DNA of 64,000 bases from Nanobdellota archaeon (GCA_013329055.1 DUKY01000016.1:16851-80850); one strand, 5' to 3'. Counted from the first letter of the stretch, positions 42,978-51,465 are shown. Notes: generated by a model not told the origin, from the letters alone. Numbers and translations are program-made.

Positions 42978-45900
42978 TGAATAAAAAAAGAGGTTTGTTG
43001 GTTCTTTGTATGATTCTTTTACTTGGGAGTTTAGTTTCTGCTATCCCTCAGACTTTTAGCGTCCATGGTAAATTAGAAAATAATGCAGGTAGTCCGTTAG
43101 AAGGAACTTATAATATGAGTTTTAATATTTATACGACTTATACTGGTGGAAGTGCGTCGTGGACTTTGTCAAATCAGGATGTGACGACTGATTCAAATGG
43201 TATTTATAATATTGTTTTGACAAATGTTAATTTGAATTTTTCTACACAATATTATTTGGGTGTTGCTGTTGGTAATGATTCTGAAATGAGTCCGAGGATT
43301 AATTTGACTTCTTCGCCTTATGCATTTGAGGCACAAAATGTTAGTGTGTCTGGGGTGAGGTTTAATTCTAATGTTGATTTTGGAACTGATTATAATTTTA
43401 CTTTTGATTCTGGGACTTTGTTTGTTGACGGGAGCAAAGGGTATGTGGGGATTGGGACTACGAGCCCACAAGCAATTTTCCATATTCAAACTACTGGGAC
43501 TGGAAACAAAACTGGTTTAATTGTGGGTAGAAATACGGCAAACACCAACGATATTTCCAGTATAGTCTTTAATTCTGCGGATTTGGGAGACCAGGGTGCG
43601 ATTGATTCTATAATTTTAAGTGGTTCTACGGCTGATTTAGCATTTAGAACTCGTACCGCAAGTGCATTAACGGAAAAGGTCAGAATAACAACAACCGGCT
43701 ACGTCGGAATCGGCACGACGAATCCCACGAGTAAACTTGGCATTAAGGATACAGCGACAAATGGAGCATTAACTTCTACTTTGAGATTATGGCAAGAAGG
43801 TTCTGGAAGTGGAACGGGAGCATCTATTGAACTTGGCTTTGCTGATAACTCGTTAAGTTCAGCGAGTATCGGCGGATTTTATGATGGAGCAGGAAGAGGG
43901 TTGTCTTTTAACACAGCTCTTTCAGGAGTGGCATTATCGGAAAAGGTGCGAATCACAAGTGCTGGCAACGTAGGTATCGGCACAACAACACCACAACAAA
44001 AACTTCATGTAAACGGAAGTATTCTTGCTAATGGGACCATTAATGCTACAAGTGATGTTTGTATTCAAGGGGGGGCTTGTTTGTCCACAGTTAGTTCAAG
44101 TGCGGGGGGGTGGACGAAAACAGGTACACAGGTTGCTTTGACAACTGCGACAGATAATGTAAGTATTGGTTCAACGGATTTTTTTGTGGATAATAGTAAG
44201 GGCTATGTGGGTATTGGGACGACGACGCCTAATGCAACATTACATATTGTAAAACCTGGAGTATCAGGGGATAATGTAACTATAATTCATTCAGGTGGAG
44301 GGGCTAATGATTTAATGTTGATAGGGAATAGTGGCTATCCTTATGCTGTATTTTCTGAAGCTAACACGAATGACCCCGGTAACTTGCAATTAAAATATGG
44401 AGGGAACACAACAATTAGCTTACTTGCCAATGGAAATACTTATTTTAATAATGGCAACGTAGGTATCGGCACAACAACACCCCAACAAAAACTTCACGTT
44501 AACGGAAGTATTCTTGCGAATGGGACGATTAATGCAACTACAGATTTATGTATTCAAGGGGGGGCTTGTTTGTCCACAGTTAGTTCAAGTGCGGGGGGGT
44601 GGACGAAAACAGGTACACAGGTTGCTTTGACAACTGCGACAGATAATGTGAGTATTGGTTCTACGGATTTTTTTGTAGATAACAGCAAGGGGTATGTCGG
44701 TATTGGGACGACGAGTCCGGAAGGAAGACTAGAGGTCTCAAATTTAGATACAGACACAGCTAATACTCTCTTGATTAGAAAACCAACTGAAGCTACTGGA
44801 ACAGATGTTGGAGGTTTAAGATTTGTTACGGGTTCAGGGGCAATTAGCTCATCAAACGCAATAGCAGGAATAGAAGCAGACATTACGCAAGCAAACCCAA
44901 GTTCATTAAAAGGAGAATTAACTTTCAGTACAAACAGAGGGGATTCATATACTGAAGCTATGAGAATTGATGACACCGGTTACGTCGGTATCGGCACAAC
45001 AGCCCCCGCAACTCCACTCGATATAGATACTGGTTCAAATTCTTTAGGTTTACGATTGAGGGGATTAGCAGAAACAGTTGAAATAGGAGATATGTATATG
45101 GGTACTAATGGAGAAATGATTATTTCTACCGTTGGAGGAAGTGGTGGTCAAGCATTTATAGATTTGAGATCAGAAGATGATAACTATGGATTAATACTTA
45201 GACAATCAAATGGAACAGGAATATCTCCTTACGCTAACTTTTATGTTACTGATGCTGCTACAGATTATCTAAATATTGTTGTTAATGTTGCACAAGGTAC
45301 CAAAGGATTAGTTATTGATGAAAATGAGAACGTCGGAATCGGCACAACAACCCCACAACAAAAACTTCATGTAAACGGAAATATCCTCGCGAATGGAACG
45401 ATTAACGCAACTACAGATTTATGTATTCAAGGGGGGGCTTGTTTGTCCACAGTTAGTTCAAGTGCGGGGGGTTGGACTAAAACAGGAACACAGGTTGCAT
45501 TAACTACTGCGACAGATAATGTGAGTATTGGTTCAACGGATTTTTTTGTGGATAACAGCAAGGGGTATGTAGGAATTGGGACGACGAGCCCTGCGACACA
45601 GCTACATGTTGTAAACCGTGGATTGTTTGACACTGCGGGTGTTGGAACCGCTAGTGTTGTTTCGTTGGGAGTTGGTAGTGAAAACACAGGATTTACATGG
45701 AACACTGGTAATGCTCTTGGTATTAGCACTAACGGTGGTGAAAGAATTAGGATTGATAATACAGGCAGCGTCGGCATTGGGACAACAAGCCCCGGAGCAA
45801 CTTTAGATATAAATGGTGCAAATGATGTTACACAGCTCCGTATACGAGATGATGATGCTAGCCCAACAGTTGCAACAGTAAATATATCCAGGTCAGATAA

Positions 45901-46513
45901 TTTAGCAATAAACAATTACAACAATTCTCTTTTATATTTAAGAGATCATTCATATAATGTCCCCCTTTATATAACAGACAATAACTTCAATCCTTTATTT
46001 ATAGTTAATGGTTCAGGAAATGTCGGTATCGGAACTACGAGTCCGGGGAATCTCTTAACAGTTGGGGAACCAGCTTCAGCTAAGAACAATGTAAATGCTA
46101 CCTTAAAGATTCAGGGAATGAGTGTTTCGGATGGAGGGGGAGGTTATTATGGAAGTTATGGTGGTGCATTACTTAGTGCTACCAACGAATTTACGACTGG
46201 TGCGAGAATGTATTTGATTACTAACGCATTGGGACTAAATAAATTTGCTATAATAAGAAGTGCAGACGTTGCAACTACTCCCACGCTGGGAACTAATGGG
46301 GTCATAACTTCTGGGACAGCTGATTTCGTGATGGATAATACAGGCAACGTCGGTATCGGCACAACAGCTCCTACGAAAAAGTTTGAAGTTAATGGAACAG
46401 CTGGGGCATTTAATGTTAATCCAGATAATGCTGGAGGTCCTTTACTTAATACTACTTCTGGAAATGTCACAATTACTTCTGCTGGTGGAAGTGTTATTAT
46501 AAGATTAGGTTAA
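42974..46513 (+). CDS. Tail-fibre-like repetitive secreted protein
   Basis: The 1179-residue protein has a signal peptide (LLVLCMILLLGSLVSA) and an N-terminal beta domain beginning IPQTFSVHGKLENNAGSPLE. A long series of (Y/N)VGIGTT(S/T)PxxxLxVxG units follows, as found in phage tail-fibre and trimeric adhesin-like proteins. Three nearly identical modules contain NGSILANGTINAT, CIQGGACLSTVSSSAGGW and NVSIGSTDFFVDNSKG. No C-terminal anchor or peptidase domain is obvious; it ends ITSAGGSVIIRLG. Codon usage alternates between AT-ending and GC-ending stretches, which suggests mosaic assembly from different sources. Its start and end are each copied several times in the flanking DNA. Confidence 0.75.
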   Translation: MMNKKRGLLVLCMILLLGSLVSAIPQTFSVHGKLENNAGSPLEGTYNMSFNIYTTYTGGSASWTLSNQDVTTDSNGIYNIVLTNVNLNFSTQYYLGVAVGNDSEMSPRINLTSSPYAFEAQNVSVSGVRFNSNVDFGTDYNFTFDSGTLFVDGSKGYVGIGTTSPQAIFHIQTTGTGNKTGLIVGRNTANTNDISSIVFNSADLGDQGAIDSIILSGSTADLAFRTRTASALTEKVRITTTGYVGIGTTNPTSKLGIKDTATNGALTSTLRLWQEGSGSGTGASIELGFADNSLSSASIGGFYDGAGRGLSFNTALSGVALSEKVRITSAGNVGIGTTTPQQKLHVNGSILANGTINATSDVCIQGGACLSTVSSSAGGWTKTGTQVALTTATDNVSIGSTDFFVDNSKGYVGIGTTTPNATLHIVKPGVSGDNVTIIHSGGGANDLMLIGNSGYPYAVFSEANTNDPGNLQLKYGGNTTISLLANGNTYFNNGNVGIGTTTPQQKLHVNGSILANGTINATTDLCIQGGACLSTVSSSAGGWTKTGTQVALTTATDNVSIGSTDFFVDNSKGYVGIGTTSPEGRLEVSNLDTDTANTLLIRKPTEATGTDVGGLRFVTGSGAISSSNAIAGIEADITQANPSSLKGELTFSTNRGDSYTEAMRIDDTGYVGIGTTAPATPLDIDTGSNSLGLRLRGLAETVEIGDMYMGTNGEMIISTVGGSGGQAFIDLRSEDDNYGLILRQSNGTGISPYANFYVTDAATDYLNIVVNVAQGTKGLVIDENENVGIGTTTPQQKLHVNGNILANGTINATTDLCIQGGACLSTVSSSAGGWTKTGTQVALTTATDNVSIGSTDFFVDNSKGYVGIGTTSPATQLHVVNRGLFDTAGVGTASVVSLGVGSENTGFTWNTGNALGISTNGGERIRIDNTGSVGIGTTSPGATLDINGANDVTQLRIRDDDASPTVATVNISRSDNLAINNYNNSLLYLRDHSYNVPLYITDNNFNPLFIVNGSGNVGIGTTSPGNLLTVGEPASAKNNVNATLKIQGMSVSDGGGGYYGSYGGALLSATNEFTTGARMYLITNALGLNKFAIIRSADVATTPTLGTNGVITSGTADFVMDNTGNVGIGTTAPTKKFEVNGTAGAFNVNPDNAGGPLLNTTSGNVTITSAGGSVIIRLG
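43968..45592 (+). repeat. Three near-identical 260-bp coding modules with poly-G tracts
   Basis: Copies lie at about 43968-44224, 44456-44713 and 45329-45592. Each contains CAAGGGGGGGCTTG and, a little further on, another run of six to seven G. High identity implies recent duplication or conversion, and the G runs are potential slippage sites inside the reading frame. Confidence 0.8.
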
Positions 46514-46537
46514 TTTTCAAAGAAAAGTTTGAAGTTA

Positions 46538-46722
46538 TAGAGAATTGATTTTTAGAGAATTCTTTAAAAAATCAATTCTCTAAGAAGACATTTGAACCAA
46601 CGGAAATTGAGGAAAATTATTTATTCAAATGTCTCTATACAGAATTGTGGGGGATTACAATTCTCTAAGAAGACATTTGAACCAACGGAAATTGAGGAAA
46701 ACTATTTATTCAAATGTCTCTA
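46538..46722 (+). repeat. Cluster of hairpins after the surface gene
   Basis: Perfect 16-bp arms TAGAGAATTGATTTTT/AAAAATCAATTCTCTA (46538-46582) are followed by AGACATTTGAA...TTCAAATGTCT. Next comes AGAATTGT...ACAATTCT, and then the same AGACATTTGAA hairpin again with almost identical loop (ccaacggaaattgagg). Two hairpin types therefore alternate directly after the stop codon. Confidence 0.85.
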
Positions 46723-47078
46723 ATGGAACTGCTGGGGCATTTAATGTTGATCCAAATAATGCTGGGGGTCCTTTACTTAATACTACTTCTGGTTTAGAGA
46801 TTCATTGATATGAATCTCTAATAATCTTTTTGAAGGCAAGCAAAGCTTGCATGAGATTAAACAAAAAGATGATAATGTTACAATTACTTCTGCAGGTGGA
46901 AGTGTGATTATAAGATTAGGTTAATGATGTTACAATTACTTCTGCTTACTCGCAACTTCGCACAGTGGAAGTGTGATATAGAGATTCATTGATATGAATC
47001 TCTAATAATCTTTTTGAACAACGGCACAGCAAAGCTTGCATGAGATTAAACAAAAAGATCATTATTAGATGGGGTTAA
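46723..47078 (+). pseudogene. Two degenerate copies of the surface gene 3' end, broken by palindromes
   Basis: From 46723 the last codons of the 42974 gene are repeated (AATGGAACTGCTGGGGCATT onwards). At 46794 the copy is interrupted by TTAGAGATTCAT-tgat-ATGAATCTCTAA and the CTTTTTG..CAAAAAG element, then resumes as AATGTTACAATTACTTCTGC to the stop TAA at about 46924. A further copy (46925-47078) is interrupted by TTACTCGCAACTTCGCACA and by the same two palindromes, the second with its core altered. It ends GGGGTTAA. Confidence 0.85.
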
Positions 47079-47105
47079 TTATTTAAATTTGAATTGTGTG
47101 ATAAG

Positions 47106-47114
47106 ATATATAAA
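47106..47114 (+). promoter_or_regulatory. TATA box of the MNT/HEPN module
   Basis: ATATATAAA lies about 25 bases before the ATG at 47136 and just inside the left direct repeat, so the cassette brings its own promoter. Confidence 0.5.
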
Positions 47115-47135
47115 TATAATTTCTTTTTAACATAA

Positions 47136-47429
47136 ATGGAATTAACTAAAGAATTAATATTAACAACGATAAAAAAAAATAAAAGAAAATTAAGTGAACA
47201 TAATGTAAAAAAAATTGGATTATTTGGTTCATTTGTGAAAGAACAACAAAAATCCACAAGTGATATTGATATTTTAATTGAATTTACAAAAGTGAATATT
47301 GATAAATATCTTTATGTTTTAAATTTATTAGAAAAATTGTTTAATAAAAAAGTTGATTTGGTTATTGAAAAAAATTTAAAACCGGAATTAAAATATGTAA
47401 TAAAAGAAGCTGAATATGTCAAAATATGA
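47136..47429 (+). CDS. mntA: MNT-family nucleotidyltransferase antitoxin
   Basis: The 97-residue protein has IGLFGSFVKEQQKSTSDIDI, the GSFxxxxxxxxSDxD signature of MntA antitoxins, with a further strand KKVDLVIEK. MntA transfers nucleotides to a tyrosine of the cognate HEPN toxin HepT and blocks it. The next gene starts inside this one (overlap 14 bases), and the pair is flanked by exact 28-bp repeats and copies of a surface gene end. The assignment to the MNT/HEPN toxin-antitoxin class is secure; activity in this host is inferred. Confidence 0.9.
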   Translation: MELTKELILTTIKKNKRKLSEHNVKKIGLFGSFVKEQQKSTSDIDILIEFTKVNIDKYLYVLNLLEKLFNKKVDLVIEKNLKPELKYVIKEAEYVKI

Positions 47430-47760
47430 TTTATATCTAAATGATATTCTTAGAGCAATTAATTCAATTGAAACATCCATTCTAAAAAAGACATTTAAAG
47501 ATTTTGAATTGGATAATAATTTAATTGATGCCTCGTCCATGAGACTTCAAATAATTGGTGAATCAGTAAATAAATTATCTCCAATACATAATAAATATAA
47601 GAATGTTAATTGGAAAAAATACCTTCAAACAAGAAATATAATTAGTCATGCTTATTTTGCAATTGATTTAGATATTATCTGGTCGATAATAAAAAAAGAT
47701 ATTCCTAAACTAAAAAAAGAAATTCAAGAGATAATACAAAAAGAAAATTTACTGGAATAA
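47416..47760 (+). CDS. hepT: HEPN-family toxin HepT
   Basis: The 114-residue all-helical protein has SMRLQIIGESVNKLS and QTRNIISHAYFAIDLDIIW, containing the RNIISH (Rx4H) ribonuclease motif followed by the Y normally adenylylated by MntA. Length and motifs are typical of HepT. Its last codons are nearly repeated at 50474-50539, where a relic of a second HEPN gene remains, so more than one such module has been in this area. Confidence 0.9.
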   Translation: MSKYDLYLNDILRAINSIETSILKKTFKDFELDNNLIDASSMRLQIIGESVNKLSPIHNKYKNVNWKKYLQTRNIISHAYFAIDLDIIWSIIKKDIPKLKKEIQEIIQKENLLE

Positions 47761-47844
47761 ATTAATTAAACAATTACCAGTAAAGGTGGAAGTGTTATTA
47801 TTATATGGGGTTAATTATTTAAATTTGAATTGATTAGGAGCTTT

Positions 47845-48243
47845 ATGAAAAAAGAAAGATTTTTATTGTATGATTCAGGTAAAGAGAAAGTTAGTATTGA
47901 AGTTTTTTTCAAAGATGAAAATATATGGTTGACACAAAAATTAATGGCTGAGCTTTTTGGAGTTGATAGAAGTGTAATTACAAAGCATTTGAGAAATATC
48001 TTTGAAGATCAAGAACTAAACGAAAGTTCAGTATGTGCAAATTTTGCACATACTGCTAAAGATAAAAAAATTTATACTACTAAGTATTATAATCTTGATG
48101 CAATTATTTCTGTGGGGTACAGAGTGAATTCTCAAAAAGCAACTAAATTTAGAATTTGGGCGACAAAAAAATTAAAAGAATACATCTTGAAAGGGTTTGT
48201 TTTGAATGATGAACGACTAAAAAATTCTATAATTATTCTTTAA
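47845..48243 (+). CDS. RhuM-family protein, C-terminally short
   Basis: From the ATG at 47845, preceded by AGGAG, the protein has 132 residues. The track start is a TTG five codons upstream, inside the direct repeat. Landmarks of RhuM are IWLTQKLMAELFGVDRSVIT, IYTTKYYNLDAIISVGYRVN, and FRIWATKKLKEYILKGFVLN. Full-length RhuM proteins are about 300 residues, so this one retains only the DNA-binding-like N-terminal part. It ends NSIIIL, where it overlaps the convergent AlbA_2-like gene by 11 bases, and is likely truncated. RhuM proteins are often found on mobile elements; function is uncertain. Confidence 0.75.
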   Translation: MKKERFLLYDSGKEKVSIEVFFKDENIWLTQKLMAELFGVDRSVITKHLRNIFEDQELNESSVCANFAHTAKDKKIYTTKYYNLDAIISVGYRVNSQKATKFRIWATKKLKEYILKGFVLNDERLKNSIIIL

Positions 48244-49635
48244 TCTCCCAATGTCCCCCTTTATCGGGACCTATTCTCTTTATTTTCTTCTGACTCTTTA
48301 ATTGGTTTAAATTAAACTTGATTCCATCTTCGGTAATTCCTATCTTTTTTGCTAGTTCTCTTCTTGATATCTTTGGATTTTCTTTAATTAACTCCAATAT
48401 TTTCTGGGTAGTTTTCTGGGTAGTTTTCTGGGTAGTTTTCTGGGTAGTTTTCTGGGTAGTTTTCTGGGTAGTTTTCTGGGTAGTTGTTTCTCCAGCCATT
48501 TTACCGAGCTCTTCTTGAGTTGGTCTAAATAAAGTAACAGCGAAGAATTTACCAAACTGAAATACTGGCTCTTTTAATCCTGCTTTCTTCATTTCTCCCT
48601 TAATTCTGCCTATCCCACTCCCTATATGTTCAACCAATTCTAATTTATTGAATAAACTAAAAATTGTAGGATTCCTAGATAAGCTTCTCGTTCCAAATTC
48701 CGACTCTTTAATAATTAATCCCCCCGGGTTACTTATCTCAACCCTATCATCAAAAATATCCACCTGAATAAAAGCTCCTTTTTCAGAATAATCTCTATGA
48801 GTCATAGCATTAATGATGCACTCCTTTAATGCTTTATCTGGAATTTCTAACATTTCTTTTCTAGGACCAAATCCCTCCATTCTATAAACTATTTTCAAAT
48901 TGGTATAAAGAAACTTTAAAACTTCTTCATAATTAGAAGAAATATCTAATTTGAAATCTTTTTTATCTAAAATAAATTGTTTATCTAATCCCTTAAATAA
49001 AACACAGGTTACGATTGCTTGAGAGATAAACTTCTCAACATTATCGCAAAAGAATAATACTCCCGCATTCTTGAATTTTCTATTTTCAGTGAGAACTCCC
49101 ATATTCTTTAGAATAGTCTCATCAGGAATAACTCTGCTTAATTTTGCCTTATTCAAATAAGAAGTAAGCTTTGTTTTATCATAGCCATTATCAAAACTAA
49201 ATGTTGGATGGATTGCTTCATCAAAAAGGATCTTTCTCTCCTTGTTAAAGAATTCCCTAATTTCATCTGTTGATAATTTTTGAGAATTGCTTCCTTGCCT
49301 TAGATAAAAACCTGCTGAGCATCTGTAAGGTTTGTTTATTCCTTCATCAACATCTACGATAAGAATATTATCTATTGTCTCTAAGTTAATTACAATAGAA
49401 GGATCGCACCCCTTGCTAAATCCTGAATTTCAGATTTCAGCTTATTTGTTATTTGAATACCCTTAACTTTACCATGATCATCTACTCCAATAAAGATTCT
49501 TCCTCCTTCGGTATTCGCAAAAGCTACAATTTCTTTACCTAAATTTTTAGAATCATAATTCTCTTTAAACTCTAATTTCAATCCTTCTCCCTGTTTTAAT
49601 AAAAATTCAAACTCTTTTTTATCCATAATTTCCAT
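48233..49635 (-). pseudogene. AlbA_2/Schlafen-like regulator broken by one frameshift
   Basis: The track splits this gene into an 81-residue start (QGEGLKLEFKENYDSKNLGK, FANTEGGRIFIGVDD) and a 307-residue end. Adding one base at about 49410 (GCA AGG GGt gcg) joins them through CDPSIVINLETIDNILIVDV and FYLRQGSNSQKLSTDEIREF. This gives about 467 residues in normal AlbA_2, HATPase, winged-helix order. The second half has ECIINAMTHRDYS, EISNPGGLII and GSGIGRIKGEM. A linker of seven TTQK repeats precedes the winged helix. The lost base lies in a C4 run, so error and true mutation are both possible. It resembles the intact 25991 gene product. Confidence 0.85.
48401..48485 (-). repeat. 12-bp tandem repeat (TTQK linker)
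   Basis: About seven head-to-tail copies of GGGTAGTTTTCT encode (TTQK)n on the minus strand, at the same place between domains where the 25991 paralog has VTEK repeats of the same unit length but different sequence. Confidence 0.9.
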
Positions 49636-49738
49636 AAGATTCCTATGTTTTAAAGTTTAACTAAAACAAGCTTCATGTAGAATCCATTGACATATGTCCC
49701 TTGATTGCACAGGTTAATAGTTAAAAAGTTAAAGAAAA

Positions 49739-49746
49739 ATTTAAAT
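49739..49746 (+). promoter_or_regulatory. TATA box of the HicB-like gene
   Basis: TTTAAATA is about 27 bases before the ATG at 49770; GAGGAG at about 49752 could serve as ribosome binding site but is distant from the ATG. The rest of the 49636-49769 gap holds TGTAGAATCCATTGACATATGTC (about 49677-49699), related to sequence at the window end. Confidence 0.45.
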
Positions 49747-49769
49747 AGTTTTGAGGAGATTATCTGAGT

Positions 49770-49973
49770 ATGGATTTTAATATAATTATTGAAAAAGGTG
49801 AAGATGGATATCTGATTTCAGAAGTAGTTGAACTTTCAGGATACCATACTCAGGCAAAGGATATGAATGAACTTATCACACGAACAAAAGAAGCTATTTC
49901 TTTATGTCTGAAAGAAGAAGGTGTTGAATTTGAGAAAACTAATTTTATCGGAGTTCAGGAAATAGAGGTGTGA
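49770..49973 (+). CDS. HicB-like (UPF0150) protein without HicA
   Basis: The 67-residue protein has FNIIIEKGEDGYLISEVVEL and then DMNELITRTKEAISLCLKEE, the strand-strand-helix pattern of the partial RNase H-like HicB fold. HicB antitoxins pair with the small RNA-binding toxin HicA. No HicA is encoded on either side; the next gene, one base downstream, encodes a membrane protein. The protein lacks a C-terminal DNA-binding domain, as do many archaeal HicB-like proteins. It may be an orphan antitoxin or have another role. Confidence 0.75.
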   Translation: MDFNIIIEKGEDGYLISEVVELSGYHTQAKDMNELITRTKEAISLCLKEEGVEFEKTNFIGVQEIEV

Positions 49974-49974
49974 T

Positions 49975-50490
49975 ATGATTTTCATTGTCTTTCTTTCTGC
50001 AATCGCAATCCTATTTTTTTTCATCGTCAGTATTTCTATGAAAAATATTAAAAATATGAAGATACTTTTTATTATATTTAGTATATTTACTATTATTCCA
50101 TTACTTGTCCTAATGTCTTCCGTTATTAACTTAGCTATGGACAGCACTCTTTTTAATATGGGCGATGGCTTGGGTTATATAACTCTAATGTTTTTCTTTG
50201 GCCCTATGTTTTTAATCTCACTCATTTTGTATTTTATTAATTTTTATTTTTTGCAAAAAACAATAAAAGATGAAAAAGTCGTTGCTAATTGGAATTTTTA
50301 TAAATATGTAAACATAGCAACAGGCTTTAGTATAATGTTTGGTATAGTGTTTACTTTATTTGTGGAAAATGGAGGATTTGACGAGGTATTAGAAAATATT
50401 TTTATAATCATTATAGCTTCTGTAATAATATACTTACCCTTTGGGAAAATTTTTAGAATAATAAATTCGTTCGAAAAAAGATATTCCTAA
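49975..50490 (+). CDS. Four-helix membrane protein of unknown function
   Basis: The 171-residue protein has about five hydrophobic segments (MIFIVFLSAIAILFFFIVSI, ILFIIFSIFTIIPLLVLMSS, LGYITLMFFFGPMFLISLIL, and two near the end), with no motif that I recognise. It starts one base after the HicB-like stop, so the two are probably co-translated. Its last codons (FEKRYS) run into the HEPN relic at 50474 in another frame, so its original C-terminus may have been replaced during a rearrangement. Confidence 0.55.
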   Translation: MIFIVFLSAIAILFFFIVSISMKNIKNMKILFIIFSIFTIIPLLVLMSSVINLAMDSTLFNMGDGLGYITLMFFFGPMFLISLILYFINFYFLQKTIKDEKVVANWNFYKYVNIATGFSIMFGIVFTLFVENGGFDEVLENIFIIIIASVIIYLPFGKIFRIINSFEKRYS

Positions 50491-50539
50491 ACTAAAAAAA
50501 GAAATTCAAGAGATAATAAAGGAAGAGAACCTTCAATAA
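50474..50539 (+). pseudogene. Relic of a HEPN (HepT) gene 3' end
   Basis: KKDIPKLKKEIQEII followed by KEENLQ and a stop matches the C-terminus of HepT at 47416-47760 (KKDIPKLKKEIQEII, QKENLLE). The DNA is identical over about 45 bases before diverging. No upstream part is present. Confidence 0.85.
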
Positions 50540-50651
50540 AAAATTAAATATTTAAATAAAAGAAAAAAATTAATTCTTTTTAAAATATCAGTTATACGAA
50601 AAAATCGTGCAACTGAAATTAGAATTTTTGATGGAAAAACTTGACAGTTAT

Positions 50652-51056
50652 TTATGAAGATAATTTAATTAATTCTTCTGTTGTTAATACTGGAATTAAA
50701 GATTGTTCTTTTAAGTGCTTGTCATTTGACCAAATTACAGAATTGGTTGAGAGTGCTAAAGCTAAAAAATCTATGTCTTTTTCATCTGAAATTGACTTCT
50801 TTGCAGTTTTGAAGAAATGCTTATATTCTAATTCATTGATAAATCTAACTGATTCTTCAATCTGTTTTAATCTTGATTTAAATTCTTGCAAAGAAAGTTT
50901 TGACTTTAGCAAACAAACCTTTTTATGTTTCTCAAATTCTGATTTTATAAATTCAGGAGCAATAAATTTAGAATTTAGTGAAAAGAATAAAAAAGATGCT
51001 GTTGAATTTGGGTTCATCAATGAAAATAGTATGTTGCTATCCAATACTAATTTCAT
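50652..51056 (-). CDS. vapC: PIN-domain toxin VapC
   Basis: The 134-residue protein starts MKLVLDSNILFSL and contains FIAPEFIKSEFEKHK (conserved Glu), SDEKDIDFLALALSTNSVIW (two acidic residues) and WSNDKHL, completing the PIN acidic site for RNA cleavage. It begins directly after the stop of the preceding ribbon-helix-helix gene (TAGATG). The opposite-strand 249-residue ORF in the track is an antisense shadow. Confidence 0.88.
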   Translation of the reverse strand: MKLVLDSNILFSLMNPNSTASFLFFSLNSKFIAPEFIKSEFEKHKKVCLLKSKLSLQEFKSRLKQIEESVRFINELEYKHFFKTAKKSISDEKDIDFLALALSTNSVIWSNDKHLKEQSLIPVLTTEELIKLSS

Positions 51057-51305
51057 CTACAATAATTTCCTCTTTTTCAAATCTTTAAGTCTTTCTTCTT
51101 TTGCTTTTCTTCCAAGCTCAACAGACCATTTGATTAGTTCTTGTTCTTCTGGAGAATTTAATTTTTCTAACATCTCTTGTTTCCAAGCTAGTTCTTTTGC
51201 CTTGGATTCAATGCAAGAACGAACAAATGCAGACCAGTTTATCTCTGAAAACCTTTTCATTTGTTCTCTTACTTCTTCAGGAATAGATAAAGTGATTGAT
51301 ACCAT
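51057..51305 (-). CDS. vapB: Ribbon-helix-helix antitoxin VapB
   Basis: The 82-residue protein starts MVSITLSIPEEVREQMKRFS, a ribbon-helix-helix strand and helix, followed by INWSAFVRSCIESKAKEL and a charged C-terminal tail that would bind the toxin. Adjacent gene order with no gap to vapC is typical of VapBC modules, which regulate themselves through the antitoxin. Upstream (51442-51452) lies TGTAGTCTACA, a palindromic relative of the repeats around the Fic gene. Confidence 0.85.
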   Translation of the reverse strand: MVSITLSIPEEVREQMKRFSEINWSAFVRSCIESKAKELAWKQEMLEKLNSPEEQELIKWSVELGRKAKEERLKDLKKRKLL

Positions 51306-51465
51306 TAAAAAACATAAATACGTTGAAATATTTAAATCTTTGGTTTTGGAAAAATCAACAAATGCTTCAAATTTATGGCAGGTAATTTAAGAAATAAAAT
51401 ATATTCCTGCATATTAGCTAAATTTATTATTTTATAAAAATGTAGTCTACAACTTTTATTTAGTT

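Larger units (their letters stand above)
47069..47832 (+). repeat. 28-bp direct repeats bounding the MNT/HEPN module
   Basis: ATGGGGTTAATTATTTAAAT plus TTGAATTG occurs exactly at 47069-47096 and 47805-47832. The second copy is preceded by AAAGGTGGAAGTGTTATTAT, a relic of the surface gene 3' end. The module between them (47097-47804) is the MNT/HEPN pair with its own promoter. Confidence 0.85.

Noticed and set aside
44554-46470. Minus-strand ORFs of 104-162 residues
   Set aside because: They mirror the repeated modules of the tail-fibre-like gene and show no family features.
50641-51390. 249-residue plus-strand ORF
   Set aside because: It is antisense to a clear VapC/VapB pair whose motifs, adjacent start and stop, and family lengths are convincing.
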